Of a DNA stretch of 42,750 nucleotides, positions 18,993-28,277 are shown piece by piece (position 1 is the first letter of the stretch; each line of letters starts with the position of its first letter). Location: contig JAUCBJ010003577.1 in the NCBI GenBank assembly GCA_032718475.1, positions 1 through 42,750 of the forward strand, written 5' to 3'. Source of the stretch: Nemertoderma westbladi (lineage: Eukaryota > Xenacoelomorpha > Nemertodermatida > Nemertodermatidae). The notes under the pieces were generated by a model. The model saw only the letters and a list, made by a program, of their open reading frames with translations, was not told the DNA's origin and made no database searches. The position numbers and the translations under genes were made by a program.

Positions 18993-19075
18993 AGTAGGCT
19001 AACACTTTGGCAGTCAGATTGTCAGTCAGTCAGTTCAGTCATTAGCAGTTACACTAACATTAGTTACATTAGCTC

Positions 19076-20563
19076 TTGTAAATTAACAGAGTACTGACTG
19101 TTCAGGGACCTAGATGCAGCCTTAACTGCATTCTTGGCCTCTGTAGTCTGTTTGAGTCGGGACTCTTTCTGCGCCTTGTAGAGGTCATTTCGGCACTTCT
19201 GAATTTTGTTGTCAGTCCGGGGGGCCCGTTTCCTGTTTCGAGGGTATACAGGAACTGTTTCTACAGCTGCTAACTTAACTGCCTCTGTGAAGGCAGTATA
19301 GCCCTCACAGTGATCTGCCGCCTCAGAGGCAAGTACCTCATACCTGTTGCTCAGCTGTACTGTGAAGCTGGATCACACACTTGGCTGTTGCAACAGAGAG
19401 GACCAGTCATGCCGCGGCAAGGCAGATTTCGTTGTTCTGCTAGCACGCAGACTAATCTTACCTTGGCCACAATAAGGCGGTGATCACTGGAGAAGGGTCG
19501 TAGTGTAAATGCATTACAGTCTTGTATAGAGCTCCTGTATTTCCTACGAAACAGGATATGGTCTATCTGGGACTTGTGACCACTGGGTCCACTATGAGTC
19601 CATAGCTTTCCAGTTCGCTTCTTGAACTGGGTTCCAGCCAAAAACAATCCATTTCCAGAGATAAAATTCTAAAGATGGACGGAATTTCGGTTAACACTAT
19701 TGTATAGACCCAGGGCGATGTAGGTGATTGATGCAGACTTGCATTAAAGTCTCCCAGGAATGTTAAGAATGCATGCTGATCCACTCCATCAGTAGCTGCT
19801 GTAGATTCTGGTAGAAATGTTCCACCTCCTCTACAGGGGCAACACTAGTTGGAGAGTAGCACACAATCAGAACCACCTTAGGAAACTTCTTAGCCAGTCT
19901 TCCAGACCATGAGAAGTGGCAACGGATGATGCGGTTAGAGATTTGGTCTATTTTGTCCAATGCTGCATGTGCAGTTGGATTCATCAATAGACCAATTCCA
20001 CCATTGCCACTATCATCTGCTGAAGCGAGGGCGAGTCGCCCACCGCCCCCCATGTCCTTAATCAGAACTTCATCAGTCTGTCCAGTCTGCATTCGGTGCT
20101 CTTGAACACCCACTGCACTAAGAGAAAGCTTATCTGCCAAGGCAGTCAGCTCACCTTGTTGCATTGGGGACCCGAGTGTTAGGGTGTTTACTGAGGCTAG
20201 TCTAGTGACTTGCCTCAGATTCACCAATGGCTTTGTTGGTCGGGGTGGAACATGAGAGTAGCCTCCAACTCCAGAATCCCTTTCCCCCTCACAATCTGGC
20301 CTCCCTGGTGACCCAGGGTTTGGGCCAGAAAGGTCATCAGGAAAGGGACTCAAAGAATTGTTTGCCGCTCTCTCTCCAGTAGGGGGTGAGACAGGCAGCC
20401 GGTCAGGAGATAACTGATGCCTGTGAGACCGATTGTGTCCAGTCATTCCACTGGCCTCTAGTGGCTGGACCTCCGCATTACAAATGTAATCCATAGTGGG
20501 GGTTGGGGGGTGCTTTTTTACTGAGTCAGCTCTCGGGGCAAATACCACACCCTGGTTTGCCAT
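19076..20563 (-). pseudogene. RTE endonuclease region, three frames
   Basis: The longest start is MANQGVVFAPRADS (20563). A Pro/Ser-rich N-terminal region of about 125 residues precedes LGSPMQQGELTALAD, AVGVQEHRM (endonuclease Glu) and GNGGIGLLMNP. The frame then shifts: FLGDFNASL is in 19784-19563, and SQIDHILFR with SSDHRLIVAKV (catalytic Asp/His) in 19647-19351. A third frame encodes the linker with APRTDNKIQKC and ASRSLNSQYSVNLQ, stopping at the nested insertion. The 5' stretch 20564-21002 shows no frame and is probably untranslated leader, with GACCT repeats near 20960. Confidence 0.8.
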
Positions 20564-21002
20564 TCCACAGGGTGGGTGTCGCAGTGGAGTCAGATATGAG
20601 GCCCATCACCCATATCTACTCTCGCGCACATGACCCACCATTGGCTGTGCAGCTCCTCTGCTGGGTCATGTCCTGTACCCCTGATGCCAGGTGCAGGTCG
20701 CAGTGAAGTGCACTCAGAGTGGACATGAGAACACTCTACTCCTGACCAGCCATTGGTTGATCACCATCTGCCTGGCCAGGCCATATACCCCTGCAGCCAA
20801 GTATATGGGTCCTTAATCCCGAACCAAGGGCGTCCTTATCCCAGAACGAAGGGGGTCCTAGTTACAGGACCAGATTTGCCCTAGTAAGAGAGTCTATGCA
20901 GCTACAGGTGGCACCTCCTTTATGCTGCATGGAGTTGGCAAGTTTTCTTGATCAATGACCTAGAATACCTGACCTGACCTGATGCCGGTCGATTGTAAGT
21001 CG

Positions 21003-21012
21003 ATGGGGTCAT
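21003..21012. repeat. Target-site duplication of RTE element (right)
   Basis: ATGGGGTCAT, identical to 12159-12168. Confidence 0.75.
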
Positions 21013-21204
21013 CGACGGTGAGTGGAACTAGTTGTCATCAGAAAATGACACTATATTACGGGACATGGTGTATATATTAGAGCAGAATTATCATTATTAA
21101 GTATTTGCTTTTATTTTTAATTGATAGTAACAATGTGTTGGCAAGCTGTATTTTTCGAGAATTCTGTATTTTTAAACATAAATGAATGATTAGGGGTGGT
21201 TGGA

Positions 21205-21316
21205 CCGTTAACAGTGTTGTAATTATTTTTTTGGAATTATTTGTGGGCGAGTTGTGGGAATTATTTATTCCGTTAACAGTATTGGAATTATTTGGGGGCG
21301 GTTATTCCGTTGACAG
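21205..21316. promoter_or_regulatory. Three CCGTTAACAG-type elements, possible relic RS-BAF promoter
   Basis: CCGTTAACAG occurs at 21205-21214 and 21270-21279 and CCGTTGACAG at 21307-21316, each followed by TGTTG or TATT(G/A). The words and the preceding GGTGGTTGG recall the upstream regions of exons 1A-1C. No RS-rich exon was found beside them. Confidence 0.25.
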
Positions 21317-21333
21317 TATTACATTTCTGTTAA

Positions 21334-22249
21334 GGGGGGGGGGGGGGGGGGGGGGGTACCCCCCCTTAATACCCTATATTTTCATGGCCGTTACTACTAC
21401 TTTGAATGAAACTATGTATATTTTGTGGGGTTCGAGCAACCACAGGGAGGTCAAATAATGATCATAAACAAAATATTTGTAATTTTACGTCGCCCTCTAG
21501 CGGGCAGGTGCGCAAATGCAAAATTCACTTAAAACGCTACTCTACCGTCAGTTTTGGTCCAAATTTGGTGAAATTAACACTATTTTCCTCAGGACGGTTC
21601 TGCACATGAAACATACTTGGCAGAAAATAAAATTTCGATTTAATTTTCATTTTATAATTATAAATATTATTTTTCACTTAAAAATATGGGTTTTATCATG
21701 AAAAATGCCACATTGGAGCAGTTAGGAATAAAAATTAAAAAATGTGGCAAGTATGTTTTATTACTGACAGATGCAGCACCAATGTATAAAAAAATTATGA
21801 AAATTGGATCAAAAATGGCGGAGGAGTAGTATTTTGAAAAATGGAAATATCGTGAAATGTAATTCCGAGATAATTTGCTTTAAAATTTGAACCTTCCCGC
21901 TCAAACCTGACTGTCTGTAGTCTGTTAACGGTCAGTAATGTTTGACACTATGTCGTCATACCAACTCACTAAAATTATCAATATGGGGGTTTTCGGGGTC
22001 GATGATTTCATTTCTGATGTCAGTTTTAATGTTTGGTGGTATCTAATATGTCTGTCTGACAGCATGTCTGTCTGTCTGTCTCCTAAATTTTGACGGACAA
22101 ACTGAAAGACGGAAAGACAGCGATAACTCGAGAACTAAAAAAGATCCCGCCAAACTGTTTCAAGATTTGAACTCCCCATTAAATTCTGCATCAGATGAAA
22201 TAGAAAACCCAAAATGTGAGAATTTGACCCAAGGAGGGGGTACCCCCCC
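21334..22249. mobile_element. TTAA-flanked non-autonomous element with G/C-tract ends
   Basis: TTAA lies on both sides (21330-21333 and 22250-22253). Both termini contain the word GGGGGTACCCCCCC, which reads the same inverted, and the left end is expanded to 23 G (21334-21356). A TTAA target is the hallmark of piggyBac-type transposons. The 0.9-kb interior has no transposase and includes a (GTCT)n patch (22047-22082) and CGCCCTCTAGCGGGCAG near 21490. The family assignment is inference. Confidence 0.45.
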
Positions 22250-22253
22250 TTAA

Positions 22254-22611
22254 ATACACAAGTCAATAATTATTAGCTATCGACTCGGTAATTATTCGAA
22301 CGAAGGAGATTTAAAGTTAAAGATATATTAAAAAATTTTATAAAAATATTCTAATAAAAATAAAAAAAAAATAAAATAAAACCATTCTTACGATACAAAC
22401 AGTAAATAGAACAACAAGCTCGTACGAAATCAAAATTACCGTGGACAGAATGAATATTTCATGTGATGGCGCGGAATTGAGTAGTTTTGTATTAATAATT
22501 AAATATAATGCAATGCAACAAATAGTTAATAAATATTTAGATCTGGTTACATAACTATCCAATAACATGTGGGCCCAATACATCTTATTTACTCGAGTCG
22601 GCTGTTAACAT
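22254..22611. other. AT-rich 3' flank of RS-BAF copy B
   Basis: No gene seen. On the minus strand, just after the BAF stop, GAGTAAATAAGATG (22585-22598) contains AATAAG, a weak polyadenylation-signal variant. It could end the RS-BAF transcript. Confidence 0.4.
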
Positions 22612-22947
22612 TTACGAGTAGTATGCTTCGCACATGATCGATATAGCTCTATGAGCTCGATGGGAATAGGCCTTGTAAAAGTGGTCCCCACAGATCTTAG
22701 AGAGCCACAGATGGAAATCTTCCAGCTTCTCTCTTAGTAGAATGTACTTCGCTAAGACCTGGTAGGCTCGTGTGAATCCATTATTGGCGAGACTACCTCC
22801 GAATACTTCTCCTATTCCAGGGATGTACTTTACACTCCGATTTCCCAACTCTCGAGCCAGAATCCGTCGATGTTTCTTCGTCTTCAGGATCTTCCCTATT
22901 TTCTTTCCGTTTCCACCTCTTCTCGCGATTCCTCGACTTTCCTTACC
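22612..22947 (-). CDS. RS-BAF gene copy B, exon 2: BAF (barrier-to-autointegration factor)-like domain
   Basis: BAF is a small chromatin protein that binds double-stranded DNA without sequence preference, bridges DNA and tethers it to LEM proteins of the nuclear envelope. This exon encodes 111 residues. It opens with a basic region (GKESRGIARRGGNGKK, then TKKHRRILAREL) and continues into a full-length BAF-like domain. The helix-hairpin-helix reads IPGIGEVFGGSLANNGFTRA, matching BAF LAGIGEVLGKKLEERGFDKA. YQVLAKYILL and DFHLWLSKICG match the VLGQFLVL and FREWLKDTCG segments. The end MCEAYYS matches WCDAFL. Exon 2 starts at acceptor TTCTTTCAG|GG in phase 0, consistent with exon 1B. The frame is intact. 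Divergence from canonical BAF is high, so it is a BAF-like paralog, and LEM binding cannot be assumed. Confidence 0.85.
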   Translation of the reverse strand, partial: GKESRGIARRGGNGKKIGKILKTKKHRRILARELGNRSVKYIPGIGEVFGGSLANNGFTRAYQVLAKYILLREKLEDFHLWLSKICGDHFYKAYSHRAHRAISIMCEAYYS

Positions 22948-24376
22948 CTGAAAGAATTGTATTGAGCATTTTGTAAAATGATTTTATTCCAAAATTGTAA
23001 CATTACTCAACGCCGCTAGTATTAACAGCGAGTTGTTATTAGCACTTTACAACTTTAAAGGACATTACAGCATTGTATTGGCCTGTATAATTAGTATTGT
23101 AGTGGGTGTTGTAATGTCCCTTGTTTATGTGGTAACCAATGACGGCGAGCTGTAAAGTTACGGCGTCATTGGTTACCACGTAAACAATAGGTGGTATTTG
23201 CCTGACAGCCAGATAGGCCTACTGCATTACCTACCGATAGGCGGGGTATAGCTATTAATAAACAGTAGGGCTTAGCTTATTATTATAACAAGGCTCCAAA
23301 CGCCACCATAAATATAAGCTAACTTATTTATATATGTCATTTTTACATTTATTTATACAGCAACTAATATAACTTGTGCATTTTCTACTACTTATAATAT
23401 ATATACAATCATGTCGTAATGTTACAATTTTGTAATAAAACTACATACAAACTTGTCTTTTTGCAAAGTCATTTGTTCCAAAATTGTAACATTACTCAAC
23501 GCCGTTAGTATTAACAGCGAGTTGTTATTTAGCAATTTACAACTTTTGAGGAAATTACAGCATTCTATTGGCCTGTACATTTAGTATTGTATTTGGTGTT
23601 ATCCGTTAAGTAATGTCCCCTTAGTGGACATTGCTTAACGCCGTCATTGGTTACTACGTAAATAATAGGTAGAAATTTGCCTGACAGCCAGATAGGCCTA
23701 CTGCATTACCTACAGGTAGGCGGGGTATATCTATTAATAACCAGTTGGCCTAGCTATATTATTATAACATGACTCCACACGCCACCATAAATATAAGCTA
23801 ACATATTTATAACATAATTTATGTCACTTTTACATTTATTTATACAGCAAATAATTTAATTTGTCCAGTTTCTATCACTTATAATATATATACAATCATT
23901 TCGTAATGTTAAAATTTTGGAATAAAACTTCATACATACTTGTTGCAAAGTACTTTACAGTGTTCTGATCCTCGTGGCTTTATTTTCACTCACTCACTCA
24001 CTAACGTTCGTTCGTGTAACAAAGCCACTCGGATCATCACACTGTAAAGTGCTACTTTACACACAAGTACTGTATGTAAATAGTTATTACGATTTTTAAT
24101 GAGAACCGAGTCACGAAAGTAAACTAAAAAAGTAAAGTTATCTTTGTACATTATTTCAGGGAAAACGCACAAAGAATCAATTATTTCCCTTGCGATTCCC
24201 CCAGAACTACTGTATTCTGCCTAGAAGAAACTTACTCTTTTAGCGATCGTTTAAGGATGCAAGGCGCATAGATGAAACCGGGTTAACTTGAACCCAATTA
24301 TGGGCTAAACGACAAGGATGTGACAGAGAAATATATCCCAACATAGATTATATTGTATTAAAATAAATAAACAAAC
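22948..24376 (-). other. Intron of RS-BAF copy B
   Basis: The inferred intron runs from donor GTTTGT (24376-24371) to acceptor TTTCAG (22953-22948), about 1.43 kb. It consists almost wholly of the duplicated repeat block, including two ~490-bp tandem units starting near 22986 and 23477. The donor departs from GTRAGT, but the same sequence is kept in three copies. Confidence 0.55.
22978..23802. repeat. Copy B of duplicated block, tandem-unit half
   Basis: Counterpart of 1-928 plus 2390-2447. It lacks the three insertions present in copy A and so records the ancestral arrangement. It carries the same GGTAACCAATGACGGCG / GTCATTGGTTACC hairpin near 23130-23180. Confidence 0.88.
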
Positions 24377-24445
24377 CTTCCCTTTCATCCCATTCCCTCT
24401 ACGACTCCTTGACCTGCTTCTATTCCCTTTCTTCTTCGCAGCCAT
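24377..24445 (-). CDS. RS-BAF gene copy B, exon 1: RS-rich N-terminus
   Basis: Twenty-three codons, MAAKKKGNRSRSRSRRGNG then MKGK, end at AAG|GTTTGT in phase 0. Joined to exon 2 they give a 134-residue protein: a 55-residue Lys/Arg/Ser-rich arm followed by the BAF domain. Canonical BAF is about 89 residues with no such arm, so the extension could add nuclear targeting, RNA contact or SR-kinase control (inference). Unspliced, the frame would run into AT-rich intron and stop, which favours splicing. An in-frame stop lies upstream of the ATG. Confidence 0.6.
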
Positions 24446-24631
24446 TTCGTTCCAACACGGATACAGTAGGCCTACCTGTTATTATTATCTATCCTATTTA
24501 ATTTAAATTGTGTTACAAATTTAATAGAGCGATTCGTGTATGACAACTTTTTTCAATGTTTGTTATTTATATATGAAGACTAAATTCTAGAATTAGTTAA
24601 CCCACCGATTAAATTATATTATAGGTGGTTG

Positions 24632-24673
24632 ATTGGATGTAATAAACTAACGGCGTATTAATTCTGTTAACGG
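24632..24673 (-). promoter_or_regulatory. Putative RS-BAF promoter B
   Basis: Inverted CCAAT box (ATTGG, 24632-24636) and CTGTTAACGG (24664-24673), with the same spacing as promoter A. A 19-base poly(C) tract (24684-24702) lies just upstream. The BEL-1 LTR begins about 100 bp further out, close enough to influence it. Confidence 0.35.
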
Positions 24674-24776
24674 TATTCAGAATCCCCCCCCCCCCCCCCC
24701 CCTGCCTAACATGTCCAGAAATTACATTGTACTCATTCTATTGTCTTAATTTGGAACAAGTCTCATTGTAAAAGCT

Positions 24777-25102
24777 TTTGTGGGATAACTGATTCGTTTG
24801 CTTTGCTAACCAGTTCCCCCCAGGGCGCTGGAATACTCTAAAAGGGATCTCTAGCTCGAATAGCGCAAGCTACCGGCTGATTGGCTGATTTGCTGTGCGA
24901 AGGGATCTGGGCTACGTTTGATTGTCCAACCAGCTTGGGAAAGTTGCCCCACAGCCCTGCTTTCTGTATCTGCCAATAAGATTTGAGTTGATTTTGATTT
25001 CGACCTATCACAGATCTACTGAACTGAATTTTCCTATCTGTATGCTCTTTCTCTGTGGTGGGTGGAAGCCTTTGTAAATAAGGTTATTCTTATCAGTGTT
25101 CA
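24777..25102 (+). repeat. Probable 5' LTR of BEL-1
   Basis: It begins TGTAAAAGC exactly where homology to copy A stops and ends ...TATCAGTGTTCA. A primer-site-like segment follows, TTCTTGGTCTTTCTG then CCTGAGCCAGGAGA (25105-25135), similar in layout to the TTTTGGTCC..CGGGA segment of the second element. CCAAT-type words occur at 24881 and 24973, and GTAAATAAGG near 25073 may be the poly(A) signal. No matching 3' LTR is in the window, so the limits are approximate. Confidence 0.45.
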
Positions 25103-26257
25103 GTGTTCTTGGTCTTTCTGTCCTGAGCCAGGAGAGAACGGCTTGGAAATATTTTGTGCTTTTCTGTTTTAGTCTAACACTAGTAGGCTTAATTATAAGG
25201 ACATATATCCGTTATCAATCCAAACTAACAAACTGATGTTTGGTCTTTCTTGCATACTTTTATATTGTTATACTGCTATTTACTGTCAGTTCTTCATAAC
25301 ATGGTTGATGAATTATTATATTTGGAATAACGATAAATAACCCCGAAACCCAATATTCTTGATATACCGAAGGTAAGAGAGAAAGGTTACATATAACGAT
25401 TGTGACTTATGTTAAAGTGGTTTGAAGTGAATCTAATGTTATTTGATAGACCCTACATGATTCGGTCCGTGTTCCTTTTATATGTGACTAAAATCAGTGA
25501 AGATCGGCAGATTAGTGTGCAGTATTGTGCAGCATTGTGTATGAGTGAGACTGATAACGAAGCATTTCCTAAAGAATGCGCCATATATGTGAATTATAAC
25601 TAAGCCATATCGTTGTGAGTAGTTTAAGTCATAACTCTGTTTATATAGATAGAGCGCCACGTCCTAAAGGAACTGTTAATATTTCCCGAAGGTGAATAAT
25701 ATTGTCAGAGATTATATAATACTGTCAGTCGAATAATACATTAGGCCTACATAGCAATACGATTAAGCCGTCGAACCCAATCTCCCGGGTATATCCAGCG
25801 GGTGAATGATCGCGCACAGATTGGTTTCGACTAGTGTAGTGAATCAAATACTTGTCATAGGCTAAAAGCGAATTATTATCTAGAAGACATCCTAATTTGG
25901 CGGGTTAAACTGCCAAAGGTCTGAAAGCGAGAACAATAACGGATATTGCTTCTGTATTGCAGTAGGCAATAAAGTTGAAAGTACCGGTCAACCGGTACAT
26001 CTGTAGGTCAGTAGGCCCAACTGCCAGAACCGGTACCCAGTAGGCCTGACTACCTAACCACCCGGACCGGTACCTACAGCAGTACAGGTACAGCAGTATT
26101 ATTCGATTTTGATTATTATATACCAGTAGGTCTTAATAATTAATCGGGGACGCCTGGTTTTTATTGGGATTTTACTTAGGCCTATTTCTGTCAGTTTTGT
26201 TTATTTGTAGGTCAATATTGAACAGAAGGCGTGTAAGCCTGATCAGATTGTACAGAC

Positions 26258-26834
26258 AATTTGTAGGTTGAACTGTTGTCTGATTGCTGTTAAGTCTGAA
26301 CGGATTGCAGTGTATGTAGATCACCTGTCCGATAAAGAACGGTTAGGAAGTAGGGGCAGCAAAAGCTGTAAGGTAAACCCCCAACTAAAGAATAAGTCGT
26401 ACTACTGGGTTAGAACGCATACTACCTAATCATTTCGGAGTCTGCATGTCCTGTAGTTTATTTAGGCTTGAGAGTAGTCTGCCATCGTTGAGTCTGTACT
26501 TTGTTTGTGTAAGTCTGTACGGGTAGCGTATAATATTTATTTAGATAATTTGTAGGCTGGATAGTTGTCTGGCTTTTGTTAGGTCTGAACGGATTTCGGT
26601 GTGTGTAAAGCATCTGTCCGATAAAGAACGGTTAGGAAGTAGGGGCAGCCAATGCTGTAAGGTAAACCCCCAACTAAAGAATAAGTCGTACTACTGGGTT
26701 AGAACGCATACTACCTAATCATTTCGGAGTCTGCATATACCGTAGTTTATTTAGGCTTGATAGTAGTCTGTCAGTGTTTGGTCTGCATTTTGTTTGAGTG
26801 GTTTGTACGCGTAGCGTAATATTTATTATTCAGA
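26258..26834. repeat. 289-bp tandem duplication in leader
   Basis: Units start at 26258 and 26547 with AATTTGTAGG. The core from GTCCGATAAAGAACGGTTAG to CATTTCGGAGTCTGCAT is almost identical, while the edges have diverged. Strong conservation of the ~130-bp core in a non-coding leader suggests a structured or functional RNA segment. Confidence 0.9.
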
Positions 26835-27767
26835 GTTTATGCGATTATCCGCAACATTCATTCCCCAAGTTTGTTCCTACAGTAATTGTGTTTGTTATAC
26901 ATACCGCTATAGTTAAATTAACCCCGGTACTACACGGGCTGCTTGGCGTAGGTAAAGACTGGTGATTTTGTGCATCGGTCACTCCAGCAGATGCCGTGGT
27001 TCTTTTAGCTGTTCAAGTATATTTAACTACTGATTATCTGTTGTACAAGTACTCGTACCTAATTTAGGGTTTAGTGTACAGTGCTTTCCGAAAGTAATTA
27101 GTGTAGGCATTATATTTGTGTTGTAAAGTGGTTGATAGGCACGTTCGATTAGCTCTATTAACTTCTAGGTAGGAACACTCCGTGATACATAACGTAGTAC
27201 CTATAGCGACACGGCTATAGGTCGTCAGGCGGTGGTATTTTCCTATCTGGACAACGCAGTGTATTTACTAATACGTATTATTTTCAAATACCGCAGTACC
27301 CTGTCCGTTGTAATAACCAGAATTCTAACCCTTTGTTAGGCTGGTTTGTAGACTTCTTGTAAAATTACCCTGAAAATTTGTATTTTGTGTTTTTGTAAAT
27401 TTTTGTGTTTATTTAGAGATTGTAATCTCACCCGAATTGTACGTAATTTGTAGTATTAAGTAACTTAGGTAAATTAGCATTATTTGTTTTAGTGTCCTAT
27501 AAGTAACACTTCACTGAAAGCGTACCGCTTTGTGTAGTGATTAACCCCCAGAAATAATAACATTTATTTCAAACATTGACAAAACCCATTAAACGGGTAT
27601 ATATATATATTATAAATCAACTCAAACGATTTATAAATAGTAGGCCTGCCATATAACAATTAGGTCTCAATATCAGTTGGACTACTGCTTAAATAACGGC
27701 AATAAAGTAAGTTAAAGTAACCCAGTAACCCTTAAAATTCAGAAATTCAGTTATTTAAAATAATTGA

Positions 27768-28146
27768 TATACCGGTATTTACAATAGGCTTATTATATTT
27801 ATTTCTATAAATTTTGGGTTGAAATCATACCGGTATTCTGTAATTAATTCTAGTTTGTAATTATACTTATATATATACACTATAAGTGTAAACTGCATAC
27901 CGGTATTTACGATAGGCCTATTATCTTTATTTCTATAAATTTAGGCTGAAATTATACCGGTACTTGTAATTAATTCTAGTCCAGAATTATATATACTACA
28001 AACTGTAAGCTGTATACCGGTATTCCCGATAGGCCTATTATATATTTATATATATTTGTGCTAAAATTATACCGGTATTCTGTGATAAACCTAGTCTGTA
28101 ATAATACTTATATAGTTATATATACTATAAGCATACCGGTATTATA
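27768..28146. repeat. ~120-bp tandem repeat, three units plus a start
   Basis: ACCGGTATT followed by (C/A)GATAGGC(C/T)TATTAT recurs at 27771, 27899 and 28016, and ACCGGTATT again at 28135. Each unit has a second ACCGGTA in its middle and runs of ATATAT. It ends 130 bp before the gag ATG. Confidence 0.88.
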
Positions 28147-28277
28147 ATATATTATATATATCACGCTACACTGAGTAGCAGTATCGGTAATTAATTACTA
28201 GGCTAGCAGTTAACTCTGAATTACTAGACTTGCTTAAACTGTAATATAGCAGTAGGCATTCAACTGTGCAAACCAAC

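Larger units (their letters stand above)
13923..19075 (-). mobile_element. Complete-looking CR1/L2-like non-LTR retrotransposon nested in RTE
   Basis: It is 5.15 kb, with an 83-bp 5' leader (19075-18993), ORF1, a 79-bp gap, ORF2, and a ~190-bp 3' region ending in an A-rich tail (ATTAAATTAAATAAA on the minus strand). The flanking RTE sequence shows at most a 3-4 bp target duplication (CAA). Both ORFs are open, and no frameshift or stop is seen, so this is the youngest-looking LINE in the window and may be competent. Clade assignment (CR1/L2 group versus a relative) is tentative. Confidence 0.8.
12169..21002 (-). mobile_element. Degenerate RTE-type LINE, split by a nested LINE
   Basis: The 5' end is near 21002 and the 3' tail at 12169-12184. 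The ATGGGGTCAT duplications delimit it. Without the nested element (13923-19075) it is about 3.7 kb. Endonuclease lies in 20563-19351, a linker in 19351-19076 and reverse transcriptase in 13922-12208. The uninterrupted reading at the join, ...SVNLQ then QVDAIT, shows the nested insertion hit the linker. A young 124-bp tail of the same family sits at 692-815, so the family has moved more recently than this copy. Confidence 0.8.
23801..24774. repeat. Copy B of duplicated block, exon-1/promoter half
   Basis: Counterpart of 5916-6915. Similarity ends at AACAAGTCTC, two bases before the BEL-1 LTR starts. Confidence 0.9.
25126..28277 (+). other. 3.2-kb leader of BEL-1
   Basis: No sustained reading frame runs between the primer-site-like segment and the gag ATG. 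This is much longer than typical BEL leaders. Two blocks of tandem repeats lie within it, and many stops and short ATG frames precede gag. Splicing or an internal start would be needed for efficient translation. Confidence 0.5.

Noticed and set aside
21360-22250. Plus-strand frames of 60-90 codons around 21186-21701
   Set aside because: They span the G tract or AT-rich element interior and show no protein-like composition.
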